A DNA stretch of 64,000 nucleotides. Origin: Avedoeria sp964651245. Lineage in GTDB: Bacteria; Chloroflexota; Anaerolineae; Epilineales; Epilineaceae. Shown here piece after piece: positions 10,682-18,714 of the stretch; the first letter of the stretch is position 1, and every line of letters starts with the position of its first letter. The stretch spans positions 123,446 through 187,445 of the forward strand of contig CAZYVI010000007.1 of assembly GCA_964651245.1 (NCBI GenBank), in the 5' to 3' direction. Both the position numbers and the translations under genes were made by a program. The notes below the pieces were generated by a model, which did not search any database, was not told where the DNA came from, and worked only from the letters and a program-made list of their open reading frames with translations.

Positions 10682-11278
10682 ATGTCGCGACTCAACATCG
10701 CCAACCGCATCACGCTCGCGCGCCTCGTCGTCGGGCTCGTCGCCCTCACGGCGCTGTCGGTCATCGAGGCCGGCATCTGGCCGGGCGAGGCGTCGGTCGG
10801 CTTCTGGCTGGTGCTGGCGCTGTTCCTGCTGGCCACCGTCACCGACGCCGTCGACGGCTACCTGGCCCGCAGCCGCGGCATCGTCACCGTCTTCGGCCGC
10901 ATCGCCGACCCGTTCGTCGACAAGGTCGTCGTGGCCGGCGCGCTGGTGCTGCTCACCGTCTTCGAGCCCACCCGGGCCCTGCTGGCGCCGTGGATGGTCG
11001 TCGTGATCATCTCGCGCGAGTTCCTGGTCACCGGCATCCGCGGCTGGATGGAGAGCGAGGGCATCAACTTCCAGGCCGAGCGGCCGGGCAAGATCAAGAT
11101 GGTGCTGCAGGTCATCGCGATCGCCGGCCTGTTGATCCAGCTCGCCCTCGGCGCGCCGCCGCAGTGGTACCGGTGGCTGCTGTCCGGCGTGATCTGGGCG
11201 ACGCTGCTCCTGACGATCTACTCGGGCGCGTTCTACGTCCGCAAGGCCATGGCCGCCGCCCGCGACCTCGCGATGTGA
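10682..11278 (+). CDS. pgsA: CDP-alcohol phosphatidyltransferase, PgsA type
   Basis: This membrane enzyme makes phosphatidylglycerophosphate from CDP-diacylglycerol and glycerol-3-phosphate. The 198-aa protein has several hydrophobic helices and the family motif D-G-x2-A-R-x8-G-x3-D-x3-D, seen as DGYLAR ... G ... D ... D around residues 60-83. The N-terminal NIANRITLARL is typical of PgsA. A purine-rich GGGAGGGAC precedes the ATG, and TACACT at 10642-10647 may be its -10 box. The next gene, pgpA, encodes the following step in the pathway, supporting the assignment. Confidence 0.92.
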   Translation: MSRLNIANRITLARLVVGLVALTALSVIEAGIWPGEASVGFWLVLALFLLATVTDAVDGYLARSRGIVTVFGRIADPFVDKVVVAGALVLLTVFEPTRALLAPWMVVVIISREFLVTGIRGWMESEGINFQAERPGKIKMVLQVIAIAGLLIQLALGAPPQWYRWLLSGVIWATLLLTIYSGAFYVRKAMAAARDLAM

Positions 11279-11359
11279 TCACCGCCGCCGCGCCGTGCGT
11301 CGGGATGGCCGCCGCCCGCGGCGCCGCGACGTGATGGCCGCCGCACCGCCGCGCGTCCG
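11249..11359 (+). repeat. Imperfect tandem duplication of the pgsA 3' end
   Basis: The stretch ATGGCCGCCGCCCGCG followed by a GCGACGTGATG-like segment occurs at the end of pgsA (from 11249) and again from about 11304, giving two imperfect copies of about 55 bases. The second copy holds no gene and forms the spacer to pgpA. Confidence 0.55.
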
Positions 11360-11851
11360 GTGACGGCCGCGCTGGGCGCGGGCCGCTGGGCGCGCGCCGG
11401 CCGCTGGCTCGGCACGCTCGGAGGCATCGGCCGCGCGCCGGTCGCCCCCGGCACCGTCGGCGGCGCGGCCGCGGCCGTCGCCGCCGCCGCGCTGCCGGCG
11501 ACGGCCTACGGCTGGGCGCTGCCGGCGCTGCTGGTGGCGGCCGTCGCCCTGGCGCCGGCCTGCGCCCGCGCCGCAGCGGCCGCATCGGGCGTCGAGGATC
11601 CCCGGTCGTTCGTCCTCGACGAGGCGGCCGGGATGTGGCTGGCGCTGCTGCGCCCGGCGCCGCCGGGCTGGGCGGTGATCGCCGTCACCTTCGCCGCCTT
11701 CCGGCTGTTCGACATCTGGAAGCCCGGCCCGATCCGCCGCCTCGAGCGCGTCGGCGGCGGCTGGGGCGTGCTCCTCGACGACCTGGCCGCCGGCGCGCTG
11801 GCGCTCGTCGTCTCGATCGGCTTCGGCGCGGCCGCGGCGCACATCGGCTAG
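11360..11851 (+). CDS. pgpA: Phosphatidylglycerophosphatase A
   Basis: PgpA removes phosphate from phosphatidylglycerophosphate to give phosphatidylglycerol, a membrane lipid. The 163-aa, mostly hydrophobic protein shows APGTVGG near residue 28, VLDEAAGMW near residue 77 (the acidic metal site) and RLFDIWKPGPIR with a later DD, all characteristic of the family. The start is GTG at 11360; no in-frame ATG is available upstream. It directly follows pgsA, which makes its substrate. Confidence 0.9.
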   Translation: MTAALGAGRWARAGRWLGTLGGIGRAPVAPGTVGGAAAAVAAAALPATAYGWALPALLVAAVALAPACARAAAAASGVEDPRSFVLDEAAGMWLALLRPAPPGWAVIAVTFAAFRLFDIWKPGPIRRLERVGGGWGVLLDDLAAGALALVVSIGFGAAAAHIG

Positions 11852-11854
11852 CGC

Positions 11855-11904
11855 GCGCCGTCCGCCGCGCGCCGCGGCCCGCGGCGGCGGCGGCGGCGGC
11901 GCGA
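11855..11904. terminator. GC-rich hairpin between convergent genes
   Basis: Between the convergent pgpA and coiled-coil genes a strong GC-only palindrome (CCGCGGCCCGCGG core near 11872-11884) could end transcription in both directions. No T-run is present. Confidence 0.3.
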
Positions 11905-13041
11905 CTACGCCCGCGCGCCCAACCGACCGCGCGCTTCCTCGATCCAAATCGACACGTCCGGCGGCACCCGACCGTCGCGCGTCACCGCCGCCAGCACGGC
12001 GGCCTCGTCGGCCGCCGCCAGGTCGCCGAACGAGCGGTAGCCGGCGTCCGTCAGCAGCCGCGCGAACACCGGGCCGATGCCCTTGATCGCCTTGAGGTCG
12101 TCGCTCGACCCCGCCGTCGCGGCCCGGCCTTCCAGGGACCCGTCGACGCCGAGGTCCGGCGCTGCCCCGCGGCCGGGCTTGGCGGCCGCGCCGCGGCCCG
12201 CGCTCAGCTCGCGGATGCGCGCGTCGCGCTGGGCGATCTCGCGCCGCAGCGCCGCCTTCTCGTCCTCCTGACGGGCCATGTCGAGCTTGTAGGCGGCCAC
12301 GAGCCGCTCGTTGGCCCGCTTCTCGGCGGCGGCGGGGTCGATCGTCACCGGCGCCGCCAGCGGGCGGCGGGAGAGCTCGGCCTGCGCCGACTCGAGCTCC
12401 GCCTCGAGCTGGGCGATGCGGCGGTTGCGCTCGGCGAAGCGCGGCGTCAGCTCCTCGACGGAGCGGCTCAGCTCGCCGTTGCGCTTGCGCACCGTGGCCA
12501 GCTCGTCGCGGACGCCCTTCATCTCGGCCTGCAGCGCCGCCAGCCGCTGCTCGCGCTCGGCCGCGCGCTGCTCGGCGGCCTGCGCGGCGGCCTTGGCCCG
12601 TTCGGCCTCGTCGCGGGCCTCGGCCAGCGACGCCACCTGGCGCTCGGCGCTGCCGCTGGCGCCCAGCCGCGCCAACTGCTGCCGCAGCGCCTCGAGCCGG
12701 TGTTCGCGCTCCTCGACCTCGGCCTGGCGGTCGGCGACGGCCTTGTCGCGCCGCGCCAGCGCGGACGCGTGCTCCTCGGCGAGCGCGCGGTTCTGCTGTT
12801 TGGCGGCGGCGACCTCGCGCTGGGCGGCGGCGAGATCGGCCTTCAGGGCCTTCACCTCGGCCCGCAGCGGCTCGGCGTCGACCGCGACGGCCGGCCGCGG
12901 CGCCGCCCGCGGCGCCTCCGGGCTGCGGGCGCGCGCCGGGGCCGCCGCCGACCGCCGCCGCGGCGACGCGAAGGCCAGGGCGGCGGTGAAGCCGATGACG
13001 AGGCCGAACACGAGCGGTATGAGCACCCCGATCCCATCCAT
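11905..13041 (-). CDS. Membrane-anchored coiled-coil protein with C-terminal helix-hairpin-helix domain
   Basis: The 378-aa protein starts with one hydrophobic helix (about residues 3-25), continues with a long Ala/Glu/Arg-rich coiled coil (about 55-270) and ends in a helix-hairpin-helix segment (DDLKAIKGIGPVFARLLTDAG near residue 310) of the type found in proteins with DNA- or protein-binding HhH/L21-like modules. Function is unknown; such proteins may tether a binding domain to the membrane. ATG at 13041 is preferred to ATG at 13056 because GGAGAG lies 7 bases upstream of it. Confidence 0.7.
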   Translation of the reverse strand: MDGIGVLIPLVFGLVIGFTAALAFASPRRRSAAAPARARSPEAPRAAPRPAVAVDAEPLRAEVKALKADLAAAQREVAAAKQQNRALAEEHASALARRDKAVADRQAEVEEREHRLEALRQQLARLGASGSAERQVASLAEARDEAERAKAAAQAAEQRAAEREQRLAALQAEMKGVRDELATVRKRNGELSRSVEELTPRFAERNRRIAQLEAELESAQAELSRRPLAAPVTIDPAAAEKRANERLVAAYKLDMARQEDEKAALRREIAQRDARIRELSAGRGAAAKPGRGAAPDLGVDGSLEGRAATAGSSDDLKAIKGIGPVFARLLTDAGYRSFGDLAAADEAAVLAAVTRDGRVPPDVSIWIEEARGRLGARA

Positions 13042-13151
13042 GACAGGTCTCTCCATCCGGTTCCGCGGTCCGATTTCGTGTAGTCACAAGCCTACACGGT
13101 GGCAACACAACCAAGCTCAGAAGCAGAAGGGCAGCAGCGCCGCGCCGCCGC

Positions 13152-14339
13152 TCACACCACGGCCGGCACCGCCGCGCGCAGCCGCGCCAGCGTGCCCGCC
13201 ACAAGGTCGAGGCCACGCTGGATCTGGGGCATCGACGTCGTGTAGGCCAACCGCAGGTGGCCGGCGCCGGCCGGCCCAAAGGCCGTGCCTGGGCTGCACA
13301 GCACGCCGTCGGCGAGGATCGCCAGCGCGACGTCCTCGCTGGTCATGCCCGGGACGTCGACGCGCGGGAAGACGTAGAAGGCGCCCTCGGGACAGTGGCA
13401 CGACACGCCGGGCATGGCGTTGAGCCGCTCGACGATCACGTCGCGGCGGGCGCGGAAGGCGGCGACCATTTGCGCGGGGTAGTCCGGCGCCTCGCGCAGC
13501 GCGGTCAGGACGGCGCGCTGCATGGCGTCGTTGCTGCAGGCGGTCACGTAGTACTGCAGCTTCATGATCTGCTCCATTGCCCCCGCGTGCGGCGAGAGGA
13601 CGTAGCCGATCCGCCAGCCGGTCATGGCGAAGGTCTTGGAGAAGCTGTTGACCATCAAGATCTTGTCATAATCCGGGGTCAGGAAGCTCACATGGGGTTG
13701 ATCGTAGATGATCCGGTCATAGACCTCGTCGCTGATGATCCAGAGGTCGTGGCGGCGGGCGAAGTCGAGCAGGGCGTCGCGCTGGGCCACGGTCAGGGTC
13801 GCGCCGGTGGGGTTCGAGGGGAAGTTGAAGATGATTGCCCGCGTCCGGTCGTCGACGAGTGACTCGAGGACGTCGATCTGGGGCACGAAGGCATGCTCGA
13901 ACGTGCACGGGTAGCCGCGCTCGCTGCCGCCGAAGAGCACCGCGTGCGGGCCGTAGAGCGGGAAGCCGGGGTCGGGCACCAGGACGTTGTCGCCGGGGTC
14001 CAGCAGGATCATGGCGCAGTCGAGCAGCGCGTTCGTACCCGACATCGTGATGCAGACGTTCTGCGCGCCGAGGCCCGGCCGCTCGGCCGACCAGAGCCCG
14101 GCGATGGCCTCGCGCAGCGGCGGATAGCCAGCCTGGGTGGTGTACTTGTTGTAGCCGTCGACCATGGCCTGGTGGAAGGCCTCGATCGCCACGGCCGGCG
14201 GCTGGAAGTCGGGCTCGCCGAGGCCGAACTGGATCGTGTCGGCGGTGGCCAGGTCGAACATCTTGCGGATGCCGGTCGGGCCGATCGACAGGGCGCGGGC
14301 GCTGAAATCGGGCAGGCGGCGACTGGGCGAGGCGGGCAT
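13152..14339 (-). CDS. PLP-dependent aminotransferase, class I/II
   Basis: The 395-aa protein is an AspC/AlaT-like aminotransferase. It shows the substrate region GLGEPDFQPP, FNFPSNPTGA, the aspartate of the PLP ring contact in IISDEVYDRI and the PLP lysine in NSFSKTFAMTGWRIGY, followed by the carboxylate-binding Arg in HLRLAYTTS. The substrate cannot be fixed from sequence; aspartate, aromatic or alanine specificity are all possible. It diverges from the fumarylacetoacetase gene, which could hint at aromatic amino-acid catabolism, but that is inference. Confidence 0.88.
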   Translation of the reverse strand: MPASPSRRLPDFSARALSIGPTGIRKMFDLATADTIQFGLGEPDFQPPAVAIEAFHQAMVDGYNKYTTQAGYPPLREAIAGLWSAERPGLGAQNVCITMSGTNALLDCAMILLDPGDNVLVPDPGFPLYGPHAVLFGGSERGYPCTFEHAFVPQIDVLESLVDDRTRAIIFNFPSNPTGATLTVAQRDALLDFARRHDLWIISDEVYDRIIYDQPHVSFLTPDYDKILMVNSFSKTFAMTGWRIGYVLSPHAGAMEQIMKLQYYVTACSNDAMQRAVLTALREAPDYPAQMVAAFRARRDVIVERLNAMPGVSCHCPEGAFYVFPRVDVPGMTSEDVALAILADGVLCSPGTAFGPAGAGHLRLAYTTSMPQIQRGLDLVAGTLARLRAAVPAVV

Positions 14340-14511
14340 GGCGATCCTCGACGGGAGCCGGGGCGAGCGGGCGGGGGCCGTGCGAACGGCGCGCCCGAAA
14401 GGCTACCTTGGCGCGGGCGGGCGGTCAATGGGATCGGGGCGCCGCCGCCGGCGAAAGCGGGGCGGCGCGCGGTCCGATCGCCGGTCGGTTGCCCGCCCCC
14501 AGCGGACCGCG

Positions 14512-14556
14512 TAGGATCGATCCGATTCGAACCGAACCGAACCGATCCGTTCGCAT
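14512..14556 (+). promoter_or_regulatory. Possible operator/promoter of the fumarylacetoacetase gene
   Basis: A perfect 10-bp palindrome GGATCGATCC (14514-14523) overlaps a -10-like TAGGAT (14512-14517) and is followed by short direct repeats of CGAACC and a CGATCCG half. The cluster stands out in the GC-rich context and lies 55-20 bases before the gene. No regulator can be named. Confidence 0.3.
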
Positions 14557-14576
14557 CCCCCGCCCAAGGACAGCCG

Positions 14577-15851
14577 ATGCCGATCGACCCTGGCCGCCGC
14601 TCGTTCGTGCCGACCGATGCGGCCGGCCACTTTCCGCTGCAGAACCTGCCCTACGGGTCCTTCCGGTCCGCGCCCGACGCGCCGGCGCGCATCGGCGTGG
14701 CGATCGGCGACCGCGTGCTCGACCTGGCGGCGCTCACGGCGGCCGGCCTGCTCGATGGGACGGCGGCCGGGCGGGCGCGGGTGTTCGCGGCGCCGGTCCT
14801 CAACGACTTCCTGGCGCTGGGCGCGGCGGCCTGGGCGGAGGCGCGCACGCGCATCGCCGACCTCCTGACCGAGGGCCAGGCGTCGTGGCTCGACGACGCG
14901 CGCCTGCTGGGTCCGGCGCTGGTCGAACGCGACGCCGTCACCCTCGACCTGCCGGTGGCGATCGGCGACTACACCGACTTCTACGCCTCGCGCCAGCACG
15001 CGACGAACGTCGGGACGATGTTCCGCGGCGCCGACAACGCGCTGCTGCCGAACTGGCGCTGGGTGCCGATCGGCTACCACGGCCGCGCCAGCTCGGTCGT
15101 GGTCAGCGGGACGCCGGTGCGCCGCCCGTCCGGCCAGCGCAAGGCGCCCGACGACGAGGCGCCGACCTTCGGTCCGACGCGCCAGCTCGACTTCGAGCTC
15201 GAGCTGGGCTTCGTCGTCGGCGCGGGCAACGCCCTGGGCCGTCCCGTCGCCATCGCCGACGCGCCGGCGCACGTCTTCGGCTGCGTCCTGGTCAACGACT
15301 GGAGCGCGCGCGACATCCAGGCCTGGGAGTACGTGCCGCTCGGCCCGTTCCTGGCCAAGAACTTCGCGACGTCGATCTCGCCCTGGGTGGTGCCGCTGGA
15401 CGCGCTGCAGCCCTACCGCGTGGCGGCGCCGCCGCAAGAGCCGCCGCCGCTGCCGTACCTGGCGCGGACGGCGGACTGGGCGCTCGACATCGTGCTCGAG
15501 GTGGCGGTGGGGACGGCAGCGATGCGGGCGGCCGGCCGCCCGCCGCAGCGCATCAGCCGCACGAACGCGGCGACCCTCTACTGGGACATCGCCCAGCAGA
15601 TCGCCCACCACACCTCCAACGGCTGCAACCTCCGCCCCGGCGACCTCCTGGCCAGCGGCACGATCAGCGGCGACACCCCGGACAGCCGCGGCTCGCTGCT
15701 CGAGCTGTCGTGGCGCGGTCAAACGCCGCTGGACATCGGCGGCGAGCCGCGCGCGTTCCTCGAGGACGGCGACGAGGTGGTGATGACGGGGTGGTGCGAG
15801 GGGGTGGCGGGGCGGGTGGGGTTTGGGGAGGTGCGGGGGGTTGTGGGTTGA
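14577..15851 (+). CDS. fahA: Fumarylacetoacetase
   Basis: This enzyme hydrolyses fumarylacetoacetate to fumarate and acetoacetate, the last step of tyrosine breakdown. The 424-aa protein has the N-terminal domain (FPLQNLPYGSF) and the FAH fold with DYTDFYASRQHATNVG, GYHGRASS, ELELGFVVG (metal-binding acidic residues), NDWSARDIQAWEY and LASGTISGD. Length and motifs match the eukaryote-like bacterial FahA. No homogentisate dioxygenase or maleylacetoacetate isomerase gene is adjacent in this window, so the rest of the pathway must lie elsewhere. Confidence 0.93.
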   Translation: MPIDPGRRSFVPTDAAGHFPLQNLPYGSFRSAPDAPARIGVAIGDRVLDLAALTAAGLLDGTAAGRARVFAAPVLNDFLALGAAAWAEARTRIADLLTEGQASWLDDARLLGPALVERDAVTLDLPVAIGDYTDFYASRQHATNVGTMFRGADNALLPNWRWVPIGYHGRASSVVVSGTPVRRPSGQRKAPDDEAPTFGPTRQLDFELELGFVVGAGNALGRPVAIADAPAHVFGCVLVNDWSARDIQAWEYVPLGPFLAKNFATSISPWVVPLDALQPYRVAAPPQEPPPLPYLARTADWALDIVLEVAVGTAAMRAAGRPPQRISRTNAATLYWDIAQQIAHHTSNGCNLRPGDLLASGTISGDTPDSRGSLLELSWRGQTPLDIGGEPRAFLEDGDEVVMTGWCEGVAGRVGFGEVRGVVG

Positions 15852-15970
15852 GTGACGCTGGCCGCCGAGCGAGGATGGGCGGCGTGCCCGGGAGGCGGCG
15901 TGTGCCGAGGAGACGCGCCGTGGCGGCAGCGCCCGCGAACACGCGGAGATCGCGTGGACCGGGGGACGCG

Positions 15971-16052
15971 CTGACGCTGAAGCCTCGCGCTTTCATTGCG
16001 AAGTCGGCTGAAGCCGAATGGCGCAGGCTCGCGCGGTCTGAGAGGCGTCAGG
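15971..16052. repeat. REP-like palindromic segment
   Basis: A perfect palindrome TCGGCTGAAGCCGA (16004-16017) lies inside a stretch whose ends TGACGC and GCGTCA are inverted. The GGCTGAAGCC core also occurs in the longer palindromic repeat at 28253-28384, so the two may belong to the same intergenic repeat family. Confidence 0.4.
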
Positions 16053-16077
16053 CGGCACAACGACAGTGTGTACAGTA

Positions 16078-16965
16078 ATGAAGACGATGACCCAAGCGCT
16101 CTGTTTGGCGGGTGTGGCGGTGCTGTCGATTTCGCTGGTGGATATCCCTCGCAGCTCATCGACACCGCCCTGGCGGCTTGGCATTCAACAGATAGATCCC
16201 ACTCCCAGTGTTGCTGATACTGCAAGCATGGAATGGATGCTTGCTGACGATGCCAACTTTGCGGCCGTGTTCGGCGTGATCGAGGGCACTCCGCTCAGTC
16301 CAGGCGACATAGAGATCGGCACGGCAATTCCCATTTGGGGTATGCCTCAGAGCTTCTTCGAGGATAGCACGTTAGAGGATCCAGTCACTCTTCTCTATCG
16401 CGTGGTTGGATCATGGATTTCCACGGTCTCCGTTTCGGGAACTCTCGTCGGAGCGCTGGAGTACCACAGAACTGGCGCAGGTTGGGATTACACTCACTAC
16501 ATCGGCACGATGGGAGGAGAGTCACTGCTTGCATTGCAGCAAGGCGACAAGGTAGTACGCGATCCGTTGGTCTCGGGCTACTACATCCTGCGCGGCGGCA
16601 CGTTTGTGGCGCTGGACGCCGAGGCGGCAACCGTGCTTGGCTCGGCTCTGTCGGCCGAGGACTTTGTTGAGTGGGTACGGGTGTCGTTTCCAGACCCCAC
16701 CGCAGGTCCAGAATCGGCGTCCGAGGATGTAAGGGTGGTTCCTGGGAGCTCGCCCAAGTTCCGCCCGTCCCTGCCGATGAGTCCTTCCATCGTCGCCGCG
16801 ATGGGATTCGTCGTTGGTCTTCTAGTTTCAGCTCTCGCGGTTGCAGTCGTTACGGTGCGTCGGGCTGATACGGAAAGGAGTCCCACCCATGTACGGCACC
16901 CTCATGCGCGCCTCCGTCCGTCCCGAAGACCGTCCGGCCCTCGTGGCGGCGATCGAGGCGGGTGA
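16078..16965 (+). CDS. Low-GC exported/membrane protein of unknown function, probably with altered 3' end
   Basis: I do not recognise a family. The 295-aa product has an N-terminal hydrophobic segment (signal-like, residues 1-22), an extracytoplasmic region rich in Gly, Thr and acidic residues, and a transmembrane helix near residue 245 (MGFVVGLLVSALAVAVVTV). Base composition is clearly lower in GC than the neighbours, suggesting recent transfer. Its last ~25 codons run into the next gene and give an Arg/Pro-rich tail unlike the rest, so the original stop codon was probably lost when the low-GC segment joined the host sequence near 16870. Confidence 0.55.
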   Translation: MKTMTQALCLAGVAVLSISLVDIPRSSSTPPWRLGIQQIDPTPSVADTASMEWMLADDANFAAVFGVIEGTPLSPGDIEIGTAIPIWGMPQSFFEDSTLEDPVTLLYRVVGSWISTVSVSGTLVGALEYHRTGAGWDYTHYIGTMGGESLLALQQGDKVVRDPLVSGYYILRGGTFVALDAEAATVLGSALSAEDFVEWVRVSFPDPTAGPESASEDVRVVPGSSPKFRPSLPMSPSIVAAMGFVVGLLVSALAVAVVTVRRADTERSPTHVRHPHARLRPSRRPSGPRGGDRGG

Positions 16966-17200
16966 GCGCGTTCCTGTGGACGGGTTTCTGGGTTCGCGGC
17001 TCCTCACGCCCGACGACCGCGCCGACGAGGTGTGGCTGGCGGTGTTCTTCACGGATCGGGCGGCGTACGAGCGCAACGCGGCCGCTGCGGAGCAGCACGT
17101 CCGCTACGTGGCGATGCGGCGGTGGATGACCGCCGATCCGGAGTGGGTGGACGGCGAGTGGACGTTGTTCGAGCCGGCGAGGCCCGGCGACACCGTCTAG
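16889..17200 (+). CDS. Small ABM-like dimeric alpha/beta-barrel protein
   Basis: The 103-aa protein (MYGTLMRASVRPEDRPAL..., VWLAVFFTDRAAYERNA, WTLFEPARPG) has the size and strand/helix pattern of antibiotic-biosynthesis-monooxygenase-like domains, which include small oxygenases and proteins of unknown function. A good Shine-Dalgarno sequence AAAGGAG precedes the ATG at 16889. The upstream low-GC gene overlaps its first 77 bases. Family assignment is tentative. Confidence 0.6.
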   Translation: MYGTLMRASVRPEDRPALVAAIEAGERVPVDGFLGSRLLTPDDRADEVWLAVFFTDRAAYERNAAAAEQHVRYVAMRRWMTADPEWVDGEWTLFEPARPGDTV

Positions 17201-17232
17201 CGAGGCGCGCTTCCGACGCACCACCGCCTGTT

Positions 17233-17835
17233 CTACGTCGCCGCTAGCCGCACCACCCCTGCCGTCGCCTCGGCCACGGCCGCCGCGACCGCGTCCGCCC
17301 GGCCCTCGTCGACCGTCACCGCCATCGCCACGTCGGCGCCGAACGTGCCCTCGCCCGTGTCGCCCCCGGCCGCAATCGCCGCACGGCGGGCCACGTCGTA
17401 GAGCGCGTACGGCGCGCGACCGGTCAGGGTGACCCGGACCACTTTGAGCGCGCGGGGGCACGCCGCCAGCACCGCCTTCGCCGCCTCGGTGTAGGCGCGC
17501 ACCAGGCCGCCGGTGCCGAGCTTGGTGCCGCCGAAGTAGCGCACCACGACGATGCAGACGTCGCCCAGGCCGCTGCCGGCCACCACCGCCAGGATCGGGC
17601 GTCCGGCCGTGCCAGACGGCTCGCCGTCGTCGCCGGAGCCGTGGGTGACGGTTGCGCCGTGGCCGACGGCGAAGGCGTAGCAGTGGTGGGCGGCGTCCGG
17701 GAAGCGATGACGCGCGGCGGCGATCGCGGCGCGGGCGGCCTCGACCGTCGGCGCCGGGGCGGCCAGCGCGATGAACGTCGAGTTGCCGGCGGTCGTCGTC
17801 GCCTCGGCCGGCGCGGTCGGGATCGGGTAGGCCAT
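17233..17835 (-). CDS. IMPACT/YigZ family protein
   Basis: The 200-aa protein contains the UPF0029 signature: SxFIA, HHCYAF, DDGEPSGTAGRPIL and VVRYFGGTKLGTGGLVRAY. The C-terminal part matches the DUF1949 half of YigZ. Proteins of this family bind nucleic acids and are linked to translation control, though the bacterial role is not settled. ATG at 17835 is chosen over 17862 because the typical N-terminus starts there and TATTAT lies 8 bases upstream. Confidence 0.88.
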   Translation of the reverse strand: MAYPIPTAPAEATTTAGNSTFIALAAPAPTVEAARAAIAAARHRFPDAAHHCYAFAVGHGATVTHGSGDDGEPSGTAGRPILAVVAGSGLGDVCIVVVRYFGGTKLGTGGLVRAYTEAAKAVLAACPRALKVVRVTLTGRAPYALYDVARRAAIAAGGDTGEGTFGADVAMAVTVDEGRADAVAAAVAEATAGVVRLAAT

Positions 17836-17842
17836 CGCGGGG

Positions 17843-17849
17843 CATAATA
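17843..17849. promoter_or_regulatory. Shared -10 core of a divergent promoter
   Basis: CATAAT on the plus strand (17843-17848) and TATTAT on the minus strand (17844-17849) overlap almost completely. The plus-strand ATG at 17855 is 6 bases away and the minus-strand ATG at 17835 is 8 bases away, so one AT-rich core appears to serve two leaderless genes in opposite directions. Confidence 0.55.
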
Positions 17850-17854
17850 CCCCC

Positions 17855-18703
17855 ATGCCCATCGCTCACCTGCCCGGCGTCAACCTGGCCTATGAGGACC
17901 TCGGTCCGCGCGACGCGCCGCCGCTCGTCCTGCTCCACGGCGCCACCGAGACGTTCCGCGTCAGCTGGAAGCGCCTCATCGAGCCGCTGGCGCGATGCTA
18001 CCGCGTGATCGGCGTCGACCTGCGCGGCCACGGCGGCAGCAGCAACCCGGCCGGCGCGCTCGACCTGCGGCAGATGGCCGACGACGTCGCCGCGCTCCTC
18101 GACCACCTGTCGCTGGTCCGCGCCCACATCGTCGGCTTCTCGGGCGGCGGCTCGACGGCGCTCTTCTTCGGCGTGCGCCACGGCGCCCGCGCGCGGTCCC
18201 TCGTGCTCCTCAGCAACAACTTCGAGCGCGACGAGGCCCGCCGCGGCCGCGACTTCTGGTCGCCCGACGCCATCCGCGCCCGCGACGCGCTGTGGCTCAA
18301 GGGCATGGCCGCCTGGCACACCGTGCCCGCCGAGACGCTGCTGGGCTGGTGGGAGGCCGAGGACCGGCTGCGCCCGGCGTTCACGCCCGACGAGCTGGCG
18401 ACGTTACACCTGCCGGTGCTCGTCATCGGCGGCGACCGCGACCCGATCGTCCCGCTCGATCAGTCCGTGCGCCTCTACCGCGCGCTGCCGCAAGGACGGC
18501 TGGCGATCCTCCCGGGCGTCGGCCACGGCGCGCCCCACCGCGCCCCGGCGCTGCTCGAGCAGCTGCTGGTGGCCTTCATCGACGACGTCGAGGCCGCTGC
18601 CGACACTCCATCCGACGCGTTGCGCGACCACGCGACGCCCGACGTAGACACCGACACCCCACGACCCACCGCCGCGGCGCTCGACGCGGCGACGCCCAGC
18701 TAG
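17855..18703 (+). CDS. Alpha/beta hydrolase
   Basis: The 282-aa protein is a cytoplasmic alpha/beta-hydrolase: oxyanion region LLHGATET, GVDLRGHGGSS, nucleophile Ser in GFSGGGS (about residue 97), an acidic residue in GGDRDPIVP and the His in GVGHGAPH. Substrate is unknown; the family includes esterases, lactonases and haloperoxidase-like enzymes. The last 35 residues are an Asp/Pro/Thr-rich tail. It precedes the M32 carboxypeptidase gene by 11 bases and is probably co-transcribed with it. Confidence 0.85.
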   Translation: MPIAHLPGVNLAYEDLGPRDAPPLVLLHGATETFRVSWKRLIEPLARCYRVIGVDLRGHGGSSNPAGALDLRQMADDVAALLDHLSLVRAHIVGFSGGGSTALFFGVRHGARARSLVLLSNNFERDEARRGRDFWSPDAIRARDALWLKGMAAWHTVPAETLLGWWEAEDRLRPAFTPDELATLHLPVLVIGGDRDPIVPLDQSVRLYRALPQGRLAILPGVGHGAPHRAPALLEQLLVAFIDDVEAAADTPSDALRDHATPDVDTDTPRPTAAALDAATPS

Positions 18704-18714
18704 GAGGCCACGCC

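Noticed and set aside
13057..13151. Small regulatory RNA between the coiled-coil gene and the aminotransferase gene
   Set aside because: Only 95 bases of sequence without a promoter-terminator pair; nothing beyond a normal spacer is visible.
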